A stretch of 64,000 nt of DNA from Apteryx mantelli (taxonomy: Eukaryota > Chordata > Aves > Apterygiformes > Apterygidae). Both the position numbers and the translations under genes were made by a program. The notes under the pieces were generated by a model. It had not been told where the DNA came from. It worked only from the letters and a program-made list of their open reading frames with translations, and did not search any database. The stretch covers positions 1,488,001 to 1,552,000 of the forward strand of contig NC_090011.1 of NCBI RefSeq assembly GCF_036417845.1. Direction: 5' to 3'. Shown in pieces: positions 47,399 to 58,393 of this stretch; position 1 is the first letter of the stretch, and each line of letters starts with the position of its first letter.

Positions 47399-49655
47399 AT
47401 GTGGCTCCAGCTTTGCACTCTGCTCGTCCTCCTGTCCCTGAGTGGGAAAGCCACTGCCCAAGCCAGCAACCTGCCTTCAGCCCTGAGGAGAATTGTAGAA
47501 GAAAGCATCTCGCCTCCAACAGGTACTGTGAGTTGCCGCCTCTAAAGGAAATCCGAGTCTATTCATGATGTCTGTAGCTTCTCAGGTGTATTAAGGGCAC
47601 AAGGCGAGATGTTTTGTTAAAGGAGAATAATTCCCGTTGAATCCTTCTGAATGGGAGCTAGATCCAGACTGAGAGATGATTGCATGTGGGCTAAGGGTCT
47701 ATCCTCCCATGATAAACTATTGCAGTGCAATCAGAGCAGTCAGTGGAGTGTAGACAAATATTCAGCTGATCCTAAAGCAAGCCTTCTGCCAGGACTTGGC
47801 TGTCAAAGCCAAGAAACCAATGCAAATGTGAATGGTTCACAACTGAAACAACTTCTCGAACCCCTAACTGGAAACATGGAAGGAGGTGTATTAACCTGAA
47901 AAAGCAATCCCACTCTGATTTCTGTATCCCCTCGTATCCCCTTCTCATTTCTCTGACTTCTGTTCTTACACAGACCACATCATTCACCAGCTTCTAAGAT
48001 CAGACTGAGTAATTTTGTCACCGCTTAATAAGACTGTTTTTTTCCCCGCTCAGGTCTTTTCTTTCATAACTCAAGGTTTCATAACTCAGCCCTAAATGAG
48101 GCACCTTAGACGCATACATTAAGGACTTAACTCAGGAGACTAGTAGCATATTTAATGCTCTGGGGTATCATTCCTAAACTGCAGCAGATGCTGCAGAAGG
48201 GCACAGCTCTCCTGTGGGTCCTGTATTATCTCAGTCAGCCCTGTGTTAATGTCTCAGATATCCTAGAGCATATCAACTAGCACCACATTCCTCTGTGAGG
48301 GCAACTGAACTATGTCCTTCAAGTAGGACTTGTAGCCAGATTCATGCCCCTAAGTTCAGTCCCCTATGGGTTTCCAGGGGTGGCAGGGAGATTCAGCCTG
48401 AGAGCAAGAGATGTAAATTTAGGCATCTAAATGCAGGCTCTTGCTGCAGTTAGGCCACCACTTAAAACACCATCAGAGCCAAAGGAGATATAGGACAGGA
48501 TCACGTCTGCCTTCCATAATTACACAAGAGTAAGGGAAGATTTCTGAGAAAAGGAATTCCCTGAAGAAGACACAGAGAGACCTTGAGGATGAGTGACAGT
48601 TCCCTGATGAGTGGGTGATGTCTCCGTCAGGACCAGTCACTCCACTCAGTTCCCACCTTGCTCAATGAAGATATAGTCAATGCATATACCAGTTCAGGGT
48701 GTGCCTCACCTACGCGATAGCAGACGCCAGCATTAAACCCAGTGAATTACTGCCTAAAAGAGCCTTTTTTTGCTACTGAATAGGAAGATGTGTCAGTGCT
48801 TGATGCAAAGCATTTCCCACTTCTCAGATGGGAAAATAATACATCAGTAGTTACATGAGATGAAAATCAGCTATGGGGATTACCGCCTCAAGGCCAGGAG
48901 AAATATCCCTGAGTGAAAGGATTACTTCCCTTCTGAATGTCTCATTCCTTTCAGCATCGATATCTTGTGCTTTCATGCTTGTCCGATTAGATGGCCAAAT
49001 CCTAAATAGCTGTGAATAGCTCAAGGAGAACGGCAGCATGCCAACGCTACCGTACTAATAGTGGTCCTTCTTCCCCTTTCTCTTCCCTTCAGCAGCATCT
49101 CCCCAGGGACAGGGGGAAGATCGTGAGGTGCTGGGGCACTCACCAGCGGTAAAACTCTCCAGTACAGAGGGAAAGGATTTTTCCATGCTGTCAGAGGTCA
49201 AAATAACTCCTCGGAGAAAACGCCAGTTATTTGGTTCGAACCTCAAATGGGTCACGTTCACAGGAAGGTTGCCTGAGTGGGCTGTGTCCAACTGGAACAA
49301 TTATGCCAAAAGACAAGAATATGTCTGCGCTGTGTCAGGTTGTGACACGGGATCCTACTCCCCAGAACGGGGCCCCTATTGTTACTATCCCTATGGAGAA
49401 AAAGAGCGGTCGTCCACTAATTTTAAGATCCTGGTAAATGAAGGCAACAGGGCATGGCTGGAATGGAGAAGTGCATCCTTTGGCAATGCACCGTCAAATG
49501 CCGTTAAGAGTTGCCCATGGGAAGATGTCTATGTGGGAAGAAACAAGTATGGTTTGGGGAAAGTGCATGGCCGCCACAGAGCTTTCTTTGTGGTCACTGA
49601 TGGCTATGAGTCTTGGTATAAATACTACGAAGTTTTGACTGTGAGGAGAGATTAA
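47399..49655 (+). CDS. Secreted DM9-domain protein, natterin-like (intact)
   Basis: Two exons, 47399-47522 and 49093-49655, joined in phase 1 (ACAG|GTACTG; TTCAG|CAGC), give 228 aa. Residues 1-21 are a signal peptide (MWLQLCTLLVLLSLSGKATA). Residues 22-85 form an apparent propeptide ending in the furin-type site R82-R-K-R85 before Q86. Residues about 92-228 are a DM9 repeat pair (DUF3421): LKWVTFTGRLPEWAVS, VCAVSGCDTGSYSPERGPYC, YVGRNKYGLGKVHGRHRAFF and WYKYYEVLTV. DM9 domains bind mannose-type glycans in studied invertebrate lectins. Fish natterins couple DM9 to an aerolysin-type pore domain; none is present here, so a lectin-like secreted role is the safer reading. Whole, with no break seen. 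AATAAA at 50030-50035 is a plausible 3' end. Confidence 0.85.
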
Positions 49656-50029
49656 GCGCATAGAGACAGGCAACTTGATAACAAATCATTTCGTCCTAAG
49701 ATAAACATCTGATACGTGTCAGATGCATGTTGTTTGCCTGTTTCTTGACATGAAGACGCTGAACCGGTGTTTTTTGATATGACATTGAATTGGTGTTTTA
49801 ACAGAAAGAAAATGTTCCCTTGATGCCATCCCCTGCGCTTGGTGGACACTCTTTGAAGATGCAAAATCAAGAATGCATTTCCTAATCTGCTTTGCTTTCA
49901 TCCACATGCTATTTCTACGTTTCCATTTATCGTACAGCAAGAGGAAAATCTAACAGATGTAACACTAGCTGTGTGACCCTTTACTACATAGCTCCGCAGG
50001 GTCCAACCTCTCCCTTTGACTTAGAAACA

Positions 50030-50035
50030 AATAAA
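50030..50035 (+). terminator. Polyadenylation signal AATAAA, DM9 gene
   Basis: AATAAA about 375 bp after the DM9 gene stop codon, just before the dispersed repeat at 50.1 kb. Confidence 0.55.
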
Positions 50036-50128
50036 GTAAGTGAAAAGCATGGTTGTTTGTCGAATCATTCTGCAGACAGAGCTAACAAAAAGAAACACCA
50101 CACTTCCATCTGGGTGATGTCAGGGCCC

Positions 50129-50335
50129 TGAGCACACTAATATGCCTTAATGGCCCAGACCAACCTTGTTTTGGACGCCCACCTGCACCTGCTGCCCAGG
50201 GGCTCCATTTGAAGCTTGGGCAGGTCCCTGCCCTGACAGCTCTTTTACCACACTCGGCTCCTGGCTCCCCATCCCTTAGGGAGTAGCCTGACCAGCCTCT
50301 GGGCCTCCACAGGGGCAACTGGGACCCTCTTAAGC
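50129..50335. repeat. Dispersed ~200-bp repeat, isolated copy
   Basis: High similarity to 30420-30617 and 54508-54706, but outside the duplicated unit. The flanks (before 'tgagcacac', after 'gggaccct') are unrelated to those of the other copies, so these limits approximate the element's true ends. Confidence 0.75.
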
Positions 50336-51648
50336 ATCTTGAATCAAGGGCTCGGAGCCATCAGAAGACAATAGCAATAGGCTCAGGGTGTGAAGGGGAT
50401 GGTGCTTGAACATGACTGAATTTAAGCTCTCTCCATCCCCCGCTATGAATCGCACCTAGAGGGTTTCTGCGCTCTCCCCAGGATCCCCCTCCTACCCATC
50501 TCCTGTCTCCAGCATCACCGTGTGCCTCCCCTTTCCTTGAGCAAGGATCTCTCAGAGTTCATCACGCAGCAGCCATCTGTGTTGGACACATCTCCCGCTG
50601 CACTACAAACCTCCTCCCACCCACTCCTCAGCAGGAAACAGTCCCCAGCTGCAGCAGCTACCTTGCAGGGCAGGCATCTTGCAAGCATTCCCTTTCTTCT
50701 TTGATGTATTTGGGCAGCCTCTGTGTTTAAGAGAGGCAAACCACAAAAGTGTGGACATGCCCTGCCCAACCACTTGCAAGCAGCATTTCCTGAAAGGGGA
50801 ATAAGCTTCTTTCCTCTGCTTTGGTGTGAGAACAACAGTCCCTAGAGAGCCCCAACAAGTCAGCTTTTTTTCTCATCACGTGCTACACAATCAGGAAGCC
50901 ACAGGGTGTGAAAAGCATATTGGAAAGGTATGGCCAAAAGGCCAAGGTGTGACGCTTTCTCTGCCTCTGACTCTAGCAGTGCCCAGCGCCATGGAGTTCC
51001 CCTTTCTGCTCCATCGAACTCAGCCCCCAGGTTCACCTTCATATTTCCCCTTTCCTCACTGTGGCTAGTGCACTGAGATACAAGAGACGGATGTTTTAGA
51101 AGCTCGAGGTTTACGCCAGAGAACATGTCTCAGAGCTGTTTCCAGGGCAGCATGAGTCCTTGCTAACACTGAGAGCTAAGGGTGTGTGCTAAGGATGGGT
51201 TTACTTTATCATTAGAAAATCTCATCGTGACAATGGTTACAGAGGATATCCTAGTTTGTAAATAGACCTTGGTCACTGTGAAATTTTAAAAGTCCCTGTA
51301 GTAGTGAGGCACAATGTAATTTTAAAGAATCCATTGAGAGTGACTGCTTACAATTACTTCCCCTCGAGGTTTCTGCATTATTTTCCATTCTCATCATTGC
51401 CTTCATTTATTTCCTGTAGACCATTTCTCCATGGTAGTACTGTTATAAGGAAAGGAACCAACAAAACTACAAGGCAACACACAAGAAGGTCCTCTTAGAG
51501 AAGGAAAAACAAGAAGGAAGAGATAGCACAGGAAAAGCTGCAGGGAGAACTTATTTCTCAACTCTGAAACCATATGCAGACTGTTATGGAAAATGAAAAT
51601 GCGCTCAAAGAAATGAGCAATGCTTCTCAGCCTGTTAGAAAGCAAACT
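50336..51648. other. Intergenic stretch, nothing recognised
   Basis: No exon or repeat identified between the dispersed repeat and the CR1 pair. Confidence 0.4.
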
Positions 51649-51929
51649 CACAGAATCACAGAATCACAGAATCGCTGAGGTTGGAAGGGACCTCTGGAGA
51701 TCATCTAGTCCAACCCCCCTGCTCAAGCAGGGTCACCTAGAGCACATTGCACAGGATTGCATCCAGGCGGGTTTTGAATATCTCCAGAGAAGGAGACTCC
51801 ACAACCTCTCAGGGCAACCTGTTCCAGTGCTCTGTCACCCTCACAGTGAAAAAGTTTTTCCTCATGTTCAGATGGAAGCGTCTGTGTTTCAGTTTGTGCC
51901 CGTTGCCTCGCGTCCTGTTGCTCGGCACA
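51649..51929 (-). mobile_element. CR1 3' end, minus orientation (left arm of inverted pair)
   Basis: Starts with octamer-type repeats 'cacagaatcacagaatcaca', the reverse of CR1 3' ends, then 'ggttggaagggacctctgga'. Very well preserved, so a young subfamily. It forms the left arm of an inverted repeat with 52183-52443. Confidence 0.9.
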
Positions 51930-52443
51930 GGTGAGGCCCCATCTGGAGTACTGCGTCCAGTTCTGGGCTTCCCAGTACAAGAGGGATGTGGCACTACTGG
52001 AGCAAGTGCAGCGAAGGGCCACAAAGATGATGAGGGGACTGGAGCATCTCTCTTATGAGGAAAGACTGAGGGAGCTGGGCCTGTTTAGCCTAGAGAAGAG
52101 AAGGCTGAGAGGAGATCTTATCAACGTGTGCAAGTATCTGAAGGGAGGGTGTCAAGAGGATGGGACCAGACTCTTTTCAGTGGTGCCGAGCGACAGGACG
52201 CGAGGCAACGGGCACAAACTGAAACACAGACACTTCCATCTGAACACGAGGAAAAACTTTTTCACTGTGAGGGTGACAGAGCACTGGAACAGGTTGCCCC
52301 GAGAGGTGGTGGAGTCTCCTTCTCTGGAGATATTCAAAACCCGCCTGGATGCAATCCTGTGCAATGTGCTCTAGGTGACTCTGCTTGAGCAGGGGGGTTG
52401 GACTAGATGATCTCCAGAGGTCCCTTCCAACCTCAGTGATTCT
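51669..52443. repeat. Inverted repeat, ~260-bp arms, ~254-bp spacer
   Basis: Arms 51669-51928 and 52183-52443 are near-perfect reverse complements. They could fold into a long hairpin in DNA or RNA. Formed by two opposed CR1 3' ends. Confidence 0.85.
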
Positions 52444-52447
52444 GTGA
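51930..52447 (+). mobile_element. CR1 3' end, plus orientation (right arm of inverted pair)
   Basis: A longer CR1 3' part. It encodes the end of the RT ORF ([62 protein letters not shown]), then the 3' UTR and terminal 'gtgattctgtgatt'. The last 260 bp are the inverse of the neighbouring CR1. Immediately after it, the duplicated unit (copy B) begins. Confidence 0.9.
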
Positions 52448-54830
52448 TTAGCCTAACTAAGAGCAAAGGTGTGCAGGCAACTAAACCATAGTGAATATAT
52501 ATATATACACGTATATGTATATAGTAAATTATACCATGCATGCATAGAGAACTAATCAGCCCAGAACCAGGAGCATAATGCATTTTCCCCATAGTCCGAA
52601 ATTCAACAGCCATGATGACAGTCACTGCCAGGGGTGGTCCCACACGGATTCTTTGGACTTTACATCGTGCAGTACTGGAAATAGGCTCTTTATCTTGTGG
52701 CTGTTGGGTTCGATGCGCTCACCGCAGTTCCGTCAGTGTCCCAATTGCCATCAGTGCACAGGGTTAGGATGGAGGGCAGCAATGTCACGGCTCCGCTCAA
52801 CAGATACACGGTTCTCTGGGCAACATTTTCCTAGAGGGGCCGTAGACTGGGACACTTTCCCCTTTGATTAGTGCCAGGTGGGTGTCTCCTGGCCCATCAG
52901 CAATGATTTCCCCTTCCGAGTGCTCCGGTTTAGCCAGTCACGCACCTACACAGAACACCCTGTAGACCCCAAACCTCCTGGGTGCTGGGTGGGTCGCAAG
53001 GAATCTATTTCCTGGATAGTGGGGACACTTATCCACTCACATATCGGTTGGGCTATTTGATCTCTCAGAGCACATTGCAGGGGTTGGGATCTGGTGTAAG
53101 GGATCGCAACTTCTGCCCCCTCAAGGTAGTTCGAGTCAATGACTCCTGCTTTGATGTCCACCCCACTGGAGAGCTAGGCTATTACAGGGCACCACGCAAC
53201 CATAATACCCTTGAGTGATGGCCAACCACATACTCACAAGATGCTGGCTCTCTGGTTCAAGGGTTTTTTCTTTGTGTGGCAGTCACAGATCCAAGCCTGC
53301 ACTCCCGGGCATGGCTTGCCTAGGGAGGCAGTCTTGGAGGTGCAGCCGTTGCACTCTAAGCACATGCGGCTGCTTGATGGATTCCCCTTTGAAACGAGCA
53401 TACGGGGTAGAGCCACGCAGTGGGCGGTCACTGAGGCAGGCAGTTGCCTGACAAATGTTTTTGCTCCAACCCATGAGGGTACCAGGAGGGGACAATTTGC
53501 ACAGCTGCTCTTTGAGCAGTCCGTTCATTCGCTCTATCAATCCTGCCCTTCGCGGATGGTAGGGTACGTGATATGCCAGGCGATTCCTTGCTCTCCGGCC
53601 CAATTTGGAATGTCATTCCCTCCAAAATGGGTACCCTGATCACTTTGGACTTCCACCAGGGAACCATATAACCCACTCAAGTTTTCTAATGCCTTAATGG
53701 TGTGAGCCTGGGGAGCTGCAGCACAGGAGTGGGTGTACAATAGACCGGAGCAGGCATCTACAGTGGTCAGGACATATCTGTGCTGCTGCCTCTCCCGTAA
53801 GGGTCCAATATCATCAGTTTGCCACATCTCCCCAGGCTTTTGCCCTCTGCAGGTATAACGCTTTTTGCTCCACAAACACTGTACAGCTAAGCAAGTACAG
53901 CAGGGGCAATGCTGCCTGGTCTCTCTTTGTGCTGCTGGCAGCTCCCGCTCTGTGCACGCTGCCAGCGGGGCAGCAGGTGCTGCACGTCCCACCCCCTCCA
54001 CTTTCCAGGCTGCTTGCTGCGCTTCCCCTCCCCCAGGGGCTGTGTGCGCTGCTCCGGCTGCAGCTGCAGACACCGCTCGAGCAGCTCTGCACTGGGTTTG
54101 CCATCCAAAAGTCCCCATGGCACACCGACTCGCAGCTGGTCTCAGAACATAGTGCCACGACTCACTCTTCTTTTTCTTTTTCTCATTTACCCACCTGTTT
54201 CCTCATTTCCTGTCTCCGCTAACAGAGGACGCCTCTGCTAACCAAGATAGCAGCACTGTGGCTTCCCCCACTGTACCAGTCCCACCCTCAATCATAGGTA
54301 GCAGCATCACTTTAAGATGGGGGGGCGGGGGGAAGGCAGTTCACAGCATCTTAGTCTGGATGGTTTTGCTCATGGGGATCTGATCTGGTCCGGTAAAGTC
54401 GGGGGAGTAAATTCCGGACAACATCCCTAGTTGCCACAGCTGGTTTATCCCCTGCTGCAATAGCAGCCTGCTCAGTGAGCCTATCATTGATGTCCACCCG
54501 AGTTGGCCTGAGCACACTAATATGCCTTAATGGCCCTGACCAACCTTGTTTCGGAGCCCCACATGCACCTGCTGCCCAGGGGCTCCATTTGAAGCTTGGG
54601 CAGGTCCCTGCCCTGACAGCTCTTTTACCACACTCAGCTCCCAGCTCCCCATCCTGTTGGGAACAGCCTGACCAGCCTCTGGGCCTCCCCAGGGCCAACT
54701 GGGACCCTTCCCCTCCAGCCTGTCGAGCTTCCAGGACCCCTCATAAACAGACTGAACACCTCCACCCTCATCCAAGATCCCCCTGCCAAGTGCCTTTCCC
54801 AGTTCCCTGGCCCTACCCTGCTCCTGTGTC
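52448..54830 (-). mobile_element. Fossil ERV fragment, pol integrase region (copy B)
   Basis: Duplicate of 28350-30745 with small differences. The integrase region shows SLVEVQSDQGTHFGGN and RAGLIERMNGLLKEQ. Broken in several places. It contains the second copy of the dispersed 200-bp repeat (54508-54706). Confidence 0.75.
54508..54706. repeat. Dispersed ~200-bp repeat, copy B
   Basis: Counterpart of 30420-30617. A diverged relative ('catagaccttaatggcccgg') follows at about 54955-55060. Confidence 0.7.
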
Positions 54831-55866
54831 CCCTGAAACAGCCCACTGACACCTCACAGCAGTTAAATCACTCTGCAGAAAGTCTCTTCTGCACCCAGAT
54901 CTCCATAAGGTGTGAGGACCCACCTTGCTGGGAGGGGAGGCTGCACCCAGGGCCCTGGGGGCACTCATAGACCTTAATGGCCCGGAGCAGCCTTACCTGG
55001 GGCCTCCACCCACGCACCCAGCAGCTCCGTGTAAGGCCCAGCAGCACCGTTTAAGCTCAGCCTGTGCCTTCCGGCCCTGTCTGAGCTATGCTGTAGCAGG
55101 AAGTCCTTCAAAACGCAGCAGCTTGTTCAGTTGGTAATTGTAGGCCCAGGGGGTGCCACAAAGAGGAGCCTCGCTCCCAGGTTGCCCTACACCTGCTGCC
55201 AAAAGCAGAATCTTCTTATTGCATTTCCTTGAAGGTGGCTGCACGAGTGACAGAGCGGCAACATTAGGTCTCGCAACACAGCGTGAGCAGGAGAAGGAGA
55301 AGGGATGGGCATCAGGGAAATCCTCCTGCAACCTCAGGCTCCTCTCTAGCAGCTGTTGTGTGCCGTTGCCAGTACGTGATGGAGGGAAAGGGAGGGAGGG
55401 GATACTGCCACCCAGCAGGCAGCCCCTGAAAGTCTCCTCCTTTCTCTCCTTCAGGCAGTGCTGCGTGATGGGTACTTCTGCTCTGGAGAAGTCGGGAGAC
55501 CTCCCAGCTTGCCTCAACCAAGCCTAAATAACCAGTGCCACCAGCATCATTGTTTGTTCTCCGTACCAGTTTGTAGCTGAGCAATGCAAGTTTCAGAAAT
55601 AGCATCAGGAAAACACACTCCACTCTGAAAACTGACCGTTGTGTGTCCCTCCCCCACCCCATCTTTTCTCACCAGCTTTGATGCAAAGGTGTTTGCAAGA
55701 TGCAAAGGCCAGTTTGGCTTTATACACTGTGTTAGAAAGAGTTTCGGTTCAGGAGACAATTTATGAACTAGAGCCATGCTACGGAAAGAACAGTGAGAGC
55801 AGGGTATTTTTCCAGCCCAGCTTCAATGTCCCACCCAAACATGTGTCACCATCCTCTCACACAAGG
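54831..55866. other. Sequence present only in copy B
   Basis: This stretch replaces the CALHM-like stump and spacer of copy A (30748-31500). No gene recognised; the minus-strand open frame 55517-55086 has no domain signature. It joins the CALHM-like exon 2 at about 55890. Confidence 0.4.
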
Positions 55867-56595
55867 TCATTCCAAGAGGTGTTCGCTGAATTCCTGTGGT
55901 CTTTCCTCTAATGGGAGCTCCAGCTCGTTTCTCCTATGTCCTTCTTCATCATTACAGCAGAACCAAAATGGGTATACAGTGTACAGGCCATAACCAACAA
56001 CAAGAATAGTAAGAACAAACATCCCCCAAACCTGAAAAAATAACAGATAAACAGAGAACAGATAAAATGGTTCCCATAGTGATAGATCCCAGAGTCTTCA
56101 CACAGAGAGAAAAAGGTGAAAAGTAAAGCACCTAAAATCCCAGATTCCTAGGGCTCATACCTGGGAGAGTATGTACGCATCAGTCGGTGATCCTGTTGCT
56201 GTGTTCTGTCTTGTCTTGTGAGTGTTGTTTCCTTCATTTACTGGAATCACACAGTCAATGTATCTTCCATCCAACAGCAGGATCACGCACCAAAGTAGAG
56301 CAGGTAAAAGTGCTCTGACAATTAAATCAATTACCTCCAAAACTGAGTTTTTCTTCATGCAGCGAGCCCAGGGAATGAAGGAAGGCTGGATGATCAAGCT
56401 CAGGAAAAATAAAATTACAGCTGGAAGCACAAAATAGGACACAATGTAGCAACGCTTTAATCCTGCCCGCTGAGGACATTTAAATTCAATCTCCATTATT
56501 TCTTCTACCCCAATCAAAATTATGGCATAGAATGGTACAAACAAAATATTATAATGCTTTTTCCAAGCTCTGAAGAACTGCATTCTGTCTGGCAT
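55867..56595 (-). CDS. CALHM-like protein, second copy with shortened C-terminus
   Basis: Exon 1 is 56595-56161 (145 codons, intact, same length and splice phase as copy A). Exon 2 is 56031-55867. It begins VWGMFVLTILVVGYGLY like copy A, but leaves the shared sequence after ELELPLEERPQEF, within the cytoplasmic tail, and stops 6 codons later (SEHLLE). The product would be 199 aa with all four membrane segments but without most of the tail, which in CALHMs helps channel assembly. There are several amino-acid differences from copy A (IIQPSFIPWARCMKKN against IFQPSFIPCARCTKKY). It could be a truncated active paralogue or a pseudogene in an early stage. Naming as for copy A. Confidence 0.65.
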
Positions 56596-56841
56596 TTTGT
56601 TCAGTGGTCAATACTCCACTAACTCAGAGGATGGGAGAATTCTTCCACGGCTTTCTCTGGTCTTATTATACACTTCCTGTTGCTGTGACTGCAGATGCCT
56701 AAACAGCAGAGAGGAAATGAAAGTGAAAACACATCAGGTAATTAAACCTGGATACACCTACAATCTTATTTGTAGATTAGGATAACATATTTGTAGCTTA
56801 CGCTCATCTAATAAAGAAATTGCTGGTGAAATGACATAGAG

Positions 56842-57329
56842 GGAAGACCTTGCATGCAAAATCCTCAGACAGCCCCTGAGGTGTCCTTGGGCACCTGAGA
56901 ATTTCAACAGGGGATAAATCTATGGCAGCAGATCTGGGATTTCTGCTATAGAACCGGTTTCAGGGAAGGGATCCCACTGACTGAAATTTAGAAGGTTAAG
57001 ACTCAATTTAGTAGTCCTGTATTTAGTAGCTTTTCAAATACTCCACAGGTTCCAAGACACCCAGTTAAGCCTTCCAAATGCTTCATGGGACCTGTGAGAG
57101 ACTTGTGCCCTGCTGCAGAGCTGTTCGCTTGACCTATTTTAGACATCTGCCCTAGAAGCACATGCTTCTAACCAAAAAACAAATCTCAACAGCTATTTCT
57201 TTTTCAAAACAGTGTTGAACCCTCCCCAGAGTCTATTTGACCATGCAACCACTCCTTTAAGTCACGGAAAAAGACAGCTCCTCCAGGTCTGTGAGTTAGA
57301 TAACCCTCACCTCTAACTGCACAAATAAA
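56842..57329. other. Sequence present only in copy B
   Basis: Occupies the place of 32470-33550 in copy A. No gene recognised. Confidence 0.4.
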
Positions 57330-58393
57330 TGCAGGCTGGATGAGCAGACAGTGAGGTGGAGTGAAAACTGGTTGAACAGCCAAGTTCAGAGGGCTGTGAT
57401 CAGTGGCAAGAAGTCTAGTTGGAGGCCTGTAGCTAGTGGTGTCCGCCAGGGGTCGCTACTGGGTCCAAGGCTGTTCAACTTCTCCATCAGGGCCAGGATG
57501 AAGGCACAGAGCGCACCCTCAGCAAGTTTGCTGCTGAGACAAAACCGGGAGGAGTGGCTGATACATCAGACAGCTGTGCTGCCGTTCCAAGGGCCATCAA
57601 CAGGCTGGAGAAGTGGGCAGAGAGGAACCTCAAGAAGTTCAATAAAGGGAGGTGCAGAGTCCTGCACCTAGGGAGGAATAACCGCTTGCAGCAGTGCAGG
57701 CTGGGGGCCGACCTGCTGGAAACAGCTCTGCAGAGAAAGACCTGGGGGTCCTGGTGGACAACAAGTTGGCCATGAGGCAGCAATGTGCGCTTGTGGCAAA
57801 GAAGGCCAATGGTATCCTGGGCTGCACTGGGAAGAGCGTTGCCAGCAGATGGAGGGAGGTGATCCTTCCCCTCTGCTAAAAACCAGTGAGGCCACACCTG
57901 GAGTGCTGTGTCCACTTCTGGGCTCCCCAGTACATGAGAGAGATGGAGACACTGGAGCAAGTCCAGCAAAGGGCTACTATGATGATTAAGGGACTGGAGC
58001 ATGTGTCACATGAGAAAAAGCTGAGAGAGCTGGGACTGTCCAGCCTGGAGAAGAGAAGGCTCCGGGGGATCTTACTGATGTGTGCAAATATGTGCAGGGA
58101 GGATGTAAAAGAGACAGAGCCAGGCTCTTCCCAGTGGTGCCCACAGGGCAAGAGGCAATGCGCACAAACTGAAACACAGCAAGTTGCATCTGAACCTAAG
58201 GAAAAGCTTTGTTACCGGGAGGGGGACTGAGCATTGGAACAGGTTGCCATGAGAGGCTGGGGAGTCTGCATCTTTGGAGATATTCACAAGCCGTCTGGAC
58301 AGGGTCCTGGGCACCCTGCTTGAGGTGACCCTGCTTGAGCAGGGGGTCAGACTAGATGCTCTTTAAAGGTCCCTTCCAACCTCAATCATTCTG
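57330..58393 (+). mobile_element. CR1 LINE (copy B)
   Basis: Duplicate of about 33550-34606 carrying the distal RT part and 3' UTR. The proximal CR1 part found in copy A (33008-33550) is missing and replaced by unrelated sequence (56842-57330). An older CR1 tail follows at 58394-58450, as in copy A. Confidence 0.85.

Noticed and set aside
47399-49655. Calling the DM9 gene a toxin
   Set aside because: Only the DM9 part of natterins is present, with no aerolysin-type pore domain; a lectin-like role is better supported.
51649-52447. CR1 pair explained as a twin-priming inversion
   Set aside because: Twin priming inverts the 5' part of one insertion; here both arms contain the CR1 3' end, so two insertions or an inverted duplication are needed.
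55086-55517. 143-codon open frame on the minus strand beside the second CALHM-like gene
   Set aside because: Copy-specific DNA without domain features; not linked by splice sites to the gene.
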